This document shows positions 36,101 through 47,982 of a stretch of DNA of 64,000 nt, piece after piece. Each line of letters starts with the position of its first letter. Positions within the stretch are counted from its first letter, which is position 1. The notes under the pieces are model-generated. The model saw only the letters and a program-made list of their open reading frames with translations. It had not been told where the DNA came from and did not search any database. Made by a program: the position numbers and the translations under genes. The DNA comes from Pantoea alfalfae (GTDB lineage Bacteria > Pseudomonadota > Gammaproteobacteria > Enterobacterales > Enterobacteriaceae). The stretch covers positions 79,562 through 143,561 of the forward strand of contig NZ_CP082295.1 of assembly GCF_019880205.1 (NCBI RefSeq), read 5' to 3'.

Positions 36101-36996
36101 GGGCGCTGACCTTAACAGCGCTGACGCTGCTCCCGGTGCTGAGCTGTTCGGCTGCGGAGAAGCTCGATGTGCTGAAAAATGAGACGCCAATCCATGCCCC
36201 GGCGAATCCGCAGGCGATCGCGAAAATCCCGGCTGGCTTTCACTTTATACAACCCGGTACGCTGACGGTGGCGACCGCCGCGACTAATTCTCCGCCGCTG
36301 TCGCTGCTGGCGTCTGACAACGTCACGCGGATCGGCAGCGATCCGGACATTGCCAGGCTGCTGGCTGACAGTCTGGGATTAAAGCTGAAGCTGGTTCCGG
36401 CCTCGTGGGAAGACTGGCCGCTGGGCATCAGCGCCGGACGTTATGATGTCGCGATGTTTAATATTGCCGTTACCGAAGAGCGTAAGAAGAAGTTCGATTT
36501 CGCAACCTATCGCGCTGATAACCACGCCTTTGCGGTAAAAATCGACAGTAAAATCAGCCAGATAAACAGCCCGCCTGATATTGCCGGTAAGCGGATTATC
36601 GTTTCGTCGGGCACCAATCAGGAGCGCATCTTGCTGAGCTGGGATCAGCAGAATCGGGCCAATGGTCTGCCTGCGGTGACGCCAGTCTATCTTACCGATG
36701 ATGCCTCAGCGACGCTGACGCTGCTGTCGGGACGAGCCGATGCGATCTTTGGTCCGCACTCGATGGCCGCCTGGAAAGTGGCCTCACGCGGACAGACAAA
36801 GCTGGTTGGCAGCGGTCCATTTCGCGCCTGGGTTGCCGTGACCACCAAAAAGGGCAATGGGCTGGCACCGGCTTTACAAGCCGCTCTGGATGGCACCATT
36901 ACAGGTGGGCAGTATCAGCAGGTGCTGGCCCGCTGGGGTGAACAGGATGAAGCGGTTACACACTCCACGGTGAATCCACCGGGCATTGTTTACTGA
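36097..36996 (+). CDS. Second family-3 substrate-binding protein of the operon
   Basis: A 299-residue binding protein with a signal peptide (MRALTLTALTLLPVLSCSAAEK). Its body mirrors the protein at 32916 block by block: PDIARLLADSLGLKLKLVPASWEDWPLGISAGRYDVAMFNIAVTEERKKKFDFATY. The ligand-contact stretch differs (MFNIAV against ISNITV), so the two may offer different ligands to the same permease. The cysteine near the cleavage site is not in a good lipobox. Followed by a hairpin. Confidence 0.87.
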   Translation: MRALTLTALTLLPVLSCSAAEKLDVLKNETPIHAPANPQAIAKIPAGFHFIQPGTLTVATAATNSPPLSLLASDNVTRIGSDPDIARLLADSLGLKLKLVPASWEDWPLGISAGRYDVAMFNIAVTEERKKKFDFATYRADNHAFAVKIDSKISQINSPPDIAGKRIIVSSGTNQERILLSWDQQNRANGLPAVTPVYLTDDASATLTLLSGRADAIFGPHSMAAWKVASRGQTKLVGSGPFRAWVAVTTKKGNGLAPALQAALDGTITGGQYQQVLARWGEQDEAVTHSTVNPPGIVY

Positions 36997-37001
36997 GGCT
37001 A

Positions 37002-37033
37002 CAGAACCGGCTCTCCTGCTGAAGCCGGTTCTG
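37002..37033 (+). terminator. Hairpin ending the second monooxygenase operon
   Basis: Perfect 11-bp arms CAGAACCGGCT and AGCCGGTTCTG with a 10-nt loop, 5 bp after the stop. The T-run is poor, but the stem is strong. Confidence 0.7.
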
Positions 37034-37146
37034 CAATTTAATGCCCACAGAATTGAACTACACTCTCCAGCGTTAGTGATTTATCCTGCCCGCCTGTTTT
37101 CGTAAAAATCCTCACTGCGTGGCGGAGTAATTGACCTGGAAGCCCC

Positions 37147-37707
37147 ATGAAAATCAGATTCCTTTCTGCCAATGAGCCAAAACTGGCTGAGGTGCGCAAA
37201 ATACTCGAACCCATCGGGGTCGAAGTTCTGCCCATCGCCCGTCGCATCGAAGAAATTCAGACTGAAAACGAGCTGGACCTGGTGCGCGATAAACTGACCA
37301 AAGCCTTTTCGCTGATTGGGCGGCCACTGTTTGTGGAGCATACCGGCCTCTATCTGGACGGCCTGAATGGTCTGCCGGCCGGTCTGACCCGCATCTTCTG
37401 GAACCGCCTGGACGCAGAGCGCTTTACCGCGCTGGTGCAGGGGCTGGACAGCCAGGCCGTGACGGCCAAAACGGTGCTCGGCTACTGCGACGGCCGCAAA
37501 ATGTATCAGTTCTCGGGTGAACTGCGCGGCACCATCGCCCCTAAACCTGCAGGAACGCGCGGCTTTCAATGGGATTGCGTGTTTATTCCCGAAGGCTATG
37601 AGCAGACCTTTGCAGAAATGGGCGAACTCAAGAACGAGATCTCAATGCGGCGCATCGCGCTGGATCGCTTCGCCACCTTTTTAAAAACCTCGCGGGGAGT
37701 GGCATGA
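37147..37707 (+). CDS. HAM1/ITPase-like protein with altered active site, partner of a SIR2 protein
   Basis: A 186-residue protein of the non-canonical purine NTP pyrophosphatase fold: FLSANEPKLAEVRKIL replaces the usual TGNxxK motif region, GLPAGLTRIFWNRL and PAGTRGFQWDCVFIPEGYEQTFAEM follow as in RdgB/ITPA. Two conserved catalytic positions differ. The DDSGL/EDT motif reads E64-H65-T66-G67-L68, losing an aspartate, and the SHR motif reads S166-M167-R168. This suggests nucleotide binding without efficient hydrolysis. It overlaps the SIR2 gene by 4 bp. Coupled HAM1 and SIR2 genes occur in the Kongming antiphage system (KomB, KomC), where the pair senses dITP; the deaminase KomA is not here. 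Alternative: a divergent house-cleaning enzyme. Confidence 0.82.
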   Translation: MKIRFLSANEPKLAEVRKILEPIGVEVLPIARRIEEIQTENELDLVRDKLTKAFSLIGRPLFVEHTGLYLDGLNGLPAGLTRIFWNRLDAERFTALVQGLDSQAVTAKTVLGYCDGRKMYQFSGELRGTIAPKPAGTRGFQWDCVFIPEGYEQTFAEMGELKNEISMRRIALDRFATFLKTSRGVA

Positions 37708-38498
37708 AACCTGAACTCAAACGCGCCTATGATTCCGGCAAACTGATTCTTTTTGCCGGTGCCGGTATTTCGCGCAATTTTGGCTTACCCGAGTGGCATG
37801 AACTGATTGCTCACCTCGCAAATGAGCTGGGCTACGATCCTAAGATTTTTAATACCTACGGCACGCATCTGTCGCTGGCGGAATATTACAAACAGAAGAA
37901 AGGTTCACTTGGCCCGCTGCGCAGCTGGATGGATCGCGAGTGGCACCGCCCGGATATCGATGTCCGGTCTTCAGAAATTCACACCATGATTACTCAGGGT
38001 AATTTCTCGCGTATCTACACTACCAACTACGATCGCTGGCTGGAAGCAGCGCACGATGCGCACGGTGTTCCCTATTATAAAGTGGCGAACGCCGCTGACC
38101 TGGTCTCACTGACCGAAGATAAACGTCACATTATCAAACTGCACGGTGACTTCGATGATGACACCTCTATCGTGCTTGATGAGAGCAGCTATTTTGAACG
38201 CCTCTATTTCGACTCACCGCTCGACATCAAACTGACCCATGACGTAATGGGCAACTCTGTGCTGTTTGTCGGCTATAGCATCAGCGATTTCAACATCCGC
38301 CTCCTGTTTTACCGTCTGACCAAGATGTGGGGCCGCACCGGGCTGGCGACAGCCCGGCCCAAATCGTATCTGTTCACTAACCGTAATAACCCGGTAGCCA
38401 AAGAGGTGCTGGGGCAGTGGGGGATCGAGGTGATCGTTTCCGAAGAAGACGATCCGCGTAAGGCGCTGGCGATGTTCCTTGAAGAGCTGCTGGTGTAG
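37704..38498 (+). CDS. SIR2-like NADase-type effector
   Basis: A 264-residue SIR2-family protein. NAD-binding Rossmann motif LILFAGAGISRNFGLPEW (residues 14-31), the TTNYDRWLE motif with the conserved asparagine near residue 111, and the catalytic histidine in IIKLHGDFDD near 146. The VLFVGYSISDFNIRLLFYRL helix near 190 is typical of the defence-associated SIR2 branch. Bacterial proteins of this branch usually degrade NAD+ on infection and cause abortive arrest. No extra domain is present, so the HAM1-like partner probably supplies the sensor. Followed by LexA-controlled yebG, which has its own promoter. Confidence 0.87.
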   Translation: MKPELKRAYDSGKLILFAGAGISRNFGLPEWHELIAHLANELGYDPKIFNTYGTHLSLAEYYKQKKGSLGPLRSWMDREWHRPDIDVRSSEIHTMITQGNFSRIYTTNYDRWLEAAHDAHGVPYYKVANAADLVSLTEDKRHIIKLHGDFDDDTSIVLDESSYFERLYFDSPLDIKLTHDVMGNSVLFVGYSISDFNIRLLFYRLTKMWGRTGLATARPKSYLFTNRNNPVAKEVLGQWGIEVIVSEEDDPRKALAMFLEELLV

Positions 38499-38619
38499 TC
38501 AGCCTGGCTTCTGGCAGAGAAGCGGCAGGAAAAAGAAAAAAACCTGCGCCCGGTTAAGGTTAGCCTGCGCGTAGCAAGTAAACTTGATTCTCTGCTGGCA
38601 AAGCATAACCGGCATGATA

Positions 38620-38639
38620 TACTGTATGTATACACAGTA
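38620..38639 (+). promoter_or_regulatory. LexA (SOS) box of yebG
   Basis: TACTGTATGTATACACAGTA matches the LexA consensus TACTGTATATATATACAGTA at 17 of 20 positions with both CTG and CAG half-sites intact. It is 15 bp upstream of the yebG start. Confidence 0.9.
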
Positions 38640-38654
38640 CCTGAGGGCGAAAAG

Positions 38655-38996
38655 ATGGCTGTTGAAACAAAATTTGTTGTAGTCAGAAAGGGTGAAGAGA
38701 AGATGACGTTTGCCAATAAGAAAGAGGCCGATGCCTACGACAAAATGCTCGATATGGCCGAAGCCTTTACTGACTGGCTGTTACAGCATCAACCTGCACT
38801 GGATGAATCTCAGGCAGAAACGCTGGGCCTGCTGATTGCAGAGCAGAAAGACACAGTGCAGCATATTCTGCGTACCAGCAAACTGCCGGACGTGTCCGCA
38901 GGCGCGACGAAGCCTGAAGCCGTGGCAGATAATGGTGCGGATGAGCAGGTGGAAGAGCCTGCTGCGAAGAAAGTACGCCCCGTTAAAGCTGCGTAA
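38655..38996 (+). CDS. yebG: DNA-damage-inducible protein YebG
   Basis: A 113-residue small protein with the YebG N-terminus MAVETKFVVVRKGEEKMTF and KKEADAYDKMLDMAEAF. E. coli YebG is induced in the SOS response; its molecular role is not settled. The C-terminal tail is longer than in E. coli (96 residues) and ends in a basic AAKKVRPVKAA. A LexA box overlaps its promoter and a terminator follows. Confidence 0.92.
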   Translation: MAVETKFVVVRKGEEKMTFANKKEADAYDKMLDMAEAFTDWLLQHQPALDESQAETLGLLIAEQKDTVQHILRTSKLPDVSAGATKPEAVADNGADEQVEEPAAKKVRPVKAA

Positions 38997-39001
38997 TTGC
39001 C

Positions 39002-39037
39002 ACAACGCCGGAAGCGACCCTCCCGGCGTTGTTGTTT
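39002..39037 (+). terminator. Terminator of yebG
   Basis: ACAACGCCGG and CCGGCGTTGT form a 10-bp stem followed by TGTTT, directly after the yebG stop. Confidence 0.8.
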
Positions 39038-39472
39038 CTGATTAACGGATTTATCCGACCTTTTGTCAGGACATACAAAACACATCCTCCTGTCATTTCC
39101 TTGTGCTGAATGCCCGCCTGCAATCTCCCTGTAAATCACGCAAATCAACCAGCTACATTTTTGAACTCAGCGCTATAGCATCAATCAGGATTCAATAATC
39201 TGGATTTTTGATCATTCATTTTTAAGCTTTGACGCCGTTTGCGTATTTTAACTCTACGCATAAACATCATCAGTCTTAATTGAATGAATTAGCAAGAAAA
39301 CTAATATGATATTCTCTTGGTGATTTCTTACCTCATTTTAAATATTAATTAACACCAGTCACATGAAATAAGAGATATTAATTGTTAATCGGCTCACATT
39401 TTCTTGTGAAATAATCCGGCAGTGCTATTCAATTTTAAAAAGCAGTGTTAGGTTAGAGCCGTTTTCAGCGTA
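39038..39472. other. AT-rich promoter region of the beta-glucoside operon
   Basis: About 430 bp, strongly AT-rich between 39160 and 39440, leading into the first antiterminator. It holds no gene. The composition is reminiscent of the E. coli bgl promoter, which is silenced by H-NS, but no individual binding site could be assigned. Confidence 0.45.
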
Positions 39473-39548
39473 GGGTTGTTACTGGATAACAGGCAAAACC
39501 TAAGCGTTCCACAGTCTTAACCACTGTGGGGGGCTTAGGTTTTTTTTT
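39473..39548 (+). promoter_or_regulatory. BglG-type antiterminator (RAT) and terminator 1, before the porin gene
   Basis: A sequence close to the bgl ribonucleic antiterminator consensus (GGTTGTTACTGG...CAGGCAAAACCT) spans 39473-39501. It overlaps a terminator whose arms AAAACCTAAGC (39495-39505) and GCTTAGGTTTT (39533-39543) are followed by a long T-run. BglG bound to the RAT would block the terminator and allow expression of the porin and downstream genes. Confidence 0.88.
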
Positions 39549-39701
39549 GCCATAAATTTACTCCGTCATAGCGTAAATCATTAATAACCATAGCGATAAC
39601 GAATCGACCTATTCAGGCCAGGGAAACATGACGTTGAGCAAAGCAGGTTCAGGGCTCTCCTGCGAACCGTACATCATTAAAATCAAAAACAGGTTGCTAA
39701 G

Positions 39702-41048
39702 ATGAAATATAAAAGTATGCTGTGCGCACTCTCATTATTGACCTTTTCACCCTTGTCGACAGCGCAGGAATGGAGCGGAACGGTATTAGGGTTTGAATCT
39801 CCACCGGATCCCGTTCTGGGTGATATGTATGGTCTTCGTAAATCGCTTAACAATAATGGATTTACCTTTAACCTGGGTTATCTGAATGAAATTGGCTGGA
39901 ATGGCGGCGGTGGATACAATCATGCGTCACACGTCGCTTATATCGATCAGTTTGCTTTGACCTTTAATCAGGATTTGTCGCGCTGGACAAATATTCCCGA
40001 TGCACGTATTGAAGCGAACATTGTTAACCGCAATCACAACGATGATCTGACCACGCGACGGGTGCAGGATCCTCGCGTGAATGTTAACGATCTCACGCAG
40101 GAGAGCTGGGGCGGACAATCTATTACCCGACTGGGCTGGCTGACCTTTGCCCGAAGTTTTGATGATCGGCGTATAACATGGCGTATCGGAATGATGAACA
40201 AGGTTCAGACCTTCGATCAGATTATACCCTGTGATTTCCAGATGCTTTCACAGTGTGGCGGAAAATCCGCGAACTCACTAACCTGGAATAACTGGAACGT
40301 TCATACATGGGGAACCACGCTCGAATACCGGTTAACGCCCATTGTCACTTTGAAAGGCGGCGTGATGGAGCAGAACCCGGACGCTTCCAGTCGTCATCAC
40401 GCCTGGAGTGGTTCCACCCGACGTAGCAAAGGTGTCCTGCTGCCGGTTGAGATCGAAGCCCGCCCAATCATTAATGGCCTGCCGGGAGCCTACAACCTGG
40501 GCGTAGTTTTTACCAATGCTCCGCAAACTGAACTCTATCGCGGCCGGTCCGGTGGCGCGGGAGTCAGTGATCCCGGCGGTGATGAGAAGCATAACCGGAC
40601 AGGGTTTCTTTACGCCGGACTTAATCAGCAACTGACGCGACATCAGGATGACGCAAGTCGCGGGTTAAGTACTTCATTCAGTATGAGCCTGGCCGATCAA
40701 CGCACTAACTACATGCACTCGGTCTATGCGGCTTCGCTCCGCTATCGGGGTCTGTCTGACGCTCGTCCTGAAGACTGGATAGGTTTTGGCCTGACCTGGA
40801 CAGATATGAGCAATCAATACGCGCGTAACCAGCGCTACATGAACACGATCAGTGGTATTTCTGACTACAACGATGCGGCTTATCATCCGGTGCCTGGCCA
40901 TTCACTGAATGGAGAATTCTATTACCGATTCCGCCCCGTTTCCTGGCTGGAACTGCAACCCGGGCTTCAGTACTGGCATCGTCCGGCGGGTATTGCCCAT
41001 ACGCAGGATGCCTGGGTGACTGAACTCAAAACGGTGGTTACTTTTTAA
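39702..41048 (+). CDS. OprB-family carbohydrate-selective porin
   Basis: A 448-residue outer-membrane porin. Signal peptide ends near SPLSTAQE; mature blocks GFTFNLGYLNEIGWNGGGGYNHASHVAYIDQFALTFNQDL, LGWLTFARSFDDRRITWRIGMMNK and the C-terminal LQPGLQYWHRPAGIAHTQDAWVTELKTVVTF are OprB-like. In E. coli the bgl locus carries BglH, a LamB-type porin; here an unrelated porin family fills the place. It is first in the operon, between two RAT elements, and should admit aryl-beta-glucosides or cellobiose. Confidence 0.87.
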   Translation: MKYKSMLCALSLLTFSPLSTAQEWSGTVLGFESPPDPVLGDMYGLRKSLNNNGFTFNLGYLNEIGWNGGGGYNHASHVAYIDQFALTFNQDLSRWTNIPDARIEANIVNRNHNDDLTTRRVQDPRVNVNDLTQESWGGQSITRLGWLTFARSFDDRRITWRIGMMNKVQTFDQIIPCDFQMLSQCGGKSANSLTWNNWNVHTWGTTLEYRLTPIVTLKGGVMEQNPDASSRHHAWSGSTRRSKGVLLPVEIEARPIINGLPGAYNLGVVFTNAPQTELYRGRSGGAGVSDPGGDEKHNRTGFLYAGLNQQLTRHQDDASRGLSTSFSMSLADQRTNYMHSVYAASLRYRGLSDARPEDWIGFGLTWTDMSNQYARNQRYMNTISGISDYNDAAYHPVPGHSLNGEFYYRFRPVSWLELQPGLQYWHRPAGIAHTQDAWVTELKTVVTF

Positions 41049-41091
41049 GTTAATAAGCGGATTTCGATCGCTGTCACGCTTTTTACCCTGA

Positions 41092-42045
<954 letters not shown>

Positions 42046-42058
42046 GCCCCATCAAACA

Positions 42059-45448
<3,390 letters not shown>

Positions 45449-45507
45449 GATGACTGCCTGTTAATACCCATCATTGTGGCTCACGACAGGTCGCGATGCC
45501 ACATTGA

Positions 45508-46287
<780 letters not shown>

Positions 46288-46330
46288 ACTAACCTGGTAG
46301 TTAACGTTACAGAACATCACGTGATTAACG

Positions 46331-47461
46331 CTATAGCTTTTTAGCATCTGTTACTACCTGATAGCGGGTGCTTCTGCCGCCACCCTCAAGCCGGTAAAGA
46401 CAACCTTTCTCTACCAGGTCCGCCAGATGACGGGTCGCGGTCGCTTTACTCACTTTAGCCACCTTCTGATACTGACTGGCGCTGATCCCCCGTTCGAAAC
46501 CCTGCTCGCCACCATCCAGCAGCCGGTTCAGCACTTTCACCTGTTCCGCGCTTAACCCCATCCCCTGGTGACGTAGCCAGAAACGCGCTTTCATCTGGGT
46601 ACGATCGATGACGTGCATCGCCTGCTTCAGGCTCTCATCCAGGATATCAAGAAACCACACCAGCCAGTCTGTGATATCAAGGCCGCCTTTCTGCGTCTGC
46701 TCCAGGATGCGGTAATAACCGGCACGCTGCGCCAGGATAGCGGGTGACATGGCATAAAGGCGAATGCTCTGACTGTCGGCCTGCGCCAGTGCCAGATCGG
46801 TTAGCGCACGGGTGATACGGCCATTCCCATCGTCAAATGGATGCAGCGTAACAAACCAGAGATGACAGATGGCAGCGCGCAGCATCGGGTCCAGCATCAC
46901 ATCCTGCTGACTGCTGTTGAACCACTCAATAAACTGCGCGAGCTGCGGCTCCAGTCCGTGTCGCGGCGGCGCTTCAAAATGCACCGTGGGGCGATCAATG
47001 CGACCTGATATAACCTGCATTGGCTCACTGCCGCGCAGCGTGCCGACGCTCAGACGCTGCACCGTCCATTCATCGGCCGGGAAGAGCCAGTGATGCCACT
47101 GAAATAATCGGTCGAGCGTCAGTGGCTGACTGCGGTTGTTGATGGCATCCAGCATCATGGCGGCCAGCCCTTCTGAGCGATCAGAGACCGGATAAGGCTG
47201 TTCTTCTGTGACGCCTAACCGGCGTGCCAGCGATGAGCGTACTGACTGTACGTTTACCCGCTCCTCTTCAATCGCGGAAGAGGAAAGGATATTACTTAAC
47301 AGAGTATCCAGCGTCTGCGAATCACTGTCTGACTGCAGGCTGGCACGGCCCAGCAGCAATCCGCGCTGCTGCTGCAGATGGCGCAGGCGCGGTAACAGCA
47401 CGGCATCCTGCCATTTAAAATCGGGCCAGTCCGGCTGTTGCCAGATCCAGGTAATGCTCAT
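46331..47461 (-). CDS. Fic-family adenylyltransferase with C-terminal winged helix
   Basis: A 376-residue protein with an N-terminal Fic_N/DUF4172 domain (about 1-110), a Fic core with HPFDDGNGRITRAL (H207 catalytic) and a C-terminal winged helix (about 300-370; SASQYQKVAKVSKATATRHLADLVEKGCLYRLEGGGRSTRYQV). Fic proteins AMPylate target proteins. The inhibitory helix normally reads (S/T)xxxE(G/N); here it is S61-SAI-E65-E66, keeping the glutamate but not the glycine. No ribosome site precedes the ATG, and an operator repeat covers it. The winged helix probably binds the repeats at 47461-47548 for autoregulation. Confidence 0.88.
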   Translation of the reverse strand: MSITWIWQQPDWPDFKWQDAVLLPRLRHLQQQRGLLLGRASLQSDSDSQTLDTLLSNILSSSAIEEERVNVQSVRSSLARRLGVTEEQPYPVSDRSEGLAAMMLDAINNRSQPLTLDRLFQWHHWLFPADEWTVQRLSVGTLRGSEPMQVISGRIDRPTVHFEAPPRHGLEPQLAQFIEWFNSSQQDVMLDPMLRAAICHLWFVTLHPFDDGNGRITRALTDLALAQADSQSIRLYAMSPAILAQRAGYYRILEQTQKGGLDITDWLVWFLDILDESLKQAMHVIDRTQMKARFWLRHQGMGLSAEQVKVLNRLLDGGEQGFERGISASQYQKVAKVSKATATRHLADLVEKGCLYRLEGGGRSTRYQVVTDAKKL

Positions 47462-47548
47462 ATTCGGCTCACGCTAAGGGTGGATGAGCCGAATAAAGGA
47501 GGCTATTCGGCTCACAGAATGAGCCGATAATAGCGAGTATTTGGCTCA
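47461..47548. repeat. Five copies of an 11-bp operator-like motif over the fic start
   Basis: TATTCGGCTCA occurs at 47461-47471 and 47504-47514, its inverse TGAGCCGAATA at 47485-47495, a variant inverse TGAGCCGATAA at 47520-47530, and TATTTGGCTCA at 47538-47548. The orientation alternates +,-,+,-,+ with start spacings of 24, 19, 16 and 18 bp. The first copy touches the fic start codon. The pattern fits cooperative repression of the fic promoter. Confidence 0.82.
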
Positions 47549-47572
47549 CAGGTCAACCCGGCTGAATTGAGG

Positions 47573-47597
47573 GCAAAAAAAAGGACCCGAAGGTCCT
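47573..47597 (-). terminator. Terminator of the 34-residue membrane protein gene
   Basis: On the minus strand AGGACC and GGTCCT pair around a 4-nt TTCG-type loop and are followed by nine T residues, 7 bp after the small gene's stop. Confidence 0.88.
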
Positions 47598-47603
47598 GTT
47601 TGC

Positions 47604-47708
47604 TTAGCGGGAGAACTGCATAAAGGTGTCTGAATAGTAGTGAACGATCCAGGCGACATACGCCAGCCAGACAACCATCCCGATAGCTAATCCTGATTTA
47701 CCGATCAT
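47604..47708 (-). CDS. Small single-span membrane protein (34 residues)
   Basis: A complete small gene: GGAG 8 nt before ATG at 47706-47708, 34 codons, TAA, then a strong terminator. The product starts MIGKSGLAIGMVVWLAYVAW and ends IVHYYSDTFMQFSR, that is, one transmembrane helix (about 6-24) with an aromatic C-terminal tail. I do not recognise the family. Many enterobacterial single-span proteins of this size modulate transporters or respond to envelope stress, but no function can be assigned. Confidence 0.72.
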   Translation of the reverse strand: MIGKSGLAIGMVVWLAYVAWIVHYYSDTFMQFSR

Positions 47709-47982
47709 TGTTCTATCTCCACTGCGATAAGGGGGCTACAGCAACTGTTGACATAAACTGACAGTAATGGTGGGCACCAGTATTGTTGCAGATCAAAAAA
47801 AGGCCGTTCATTAGCAGCGCCATAATCCCTTTGCGATCAACTTCCCGTAATCACGCTCTGTGAGACCCCCATCACGGCGGTGAAATGGCCATTAAAGTTC
47901 AAAAAAACGCCGCCGATAGATGATCTCAGGAGCACCATAACTACAAGGAGGTATTGAGCCAGGTAAATTTCAGGGGATCACT

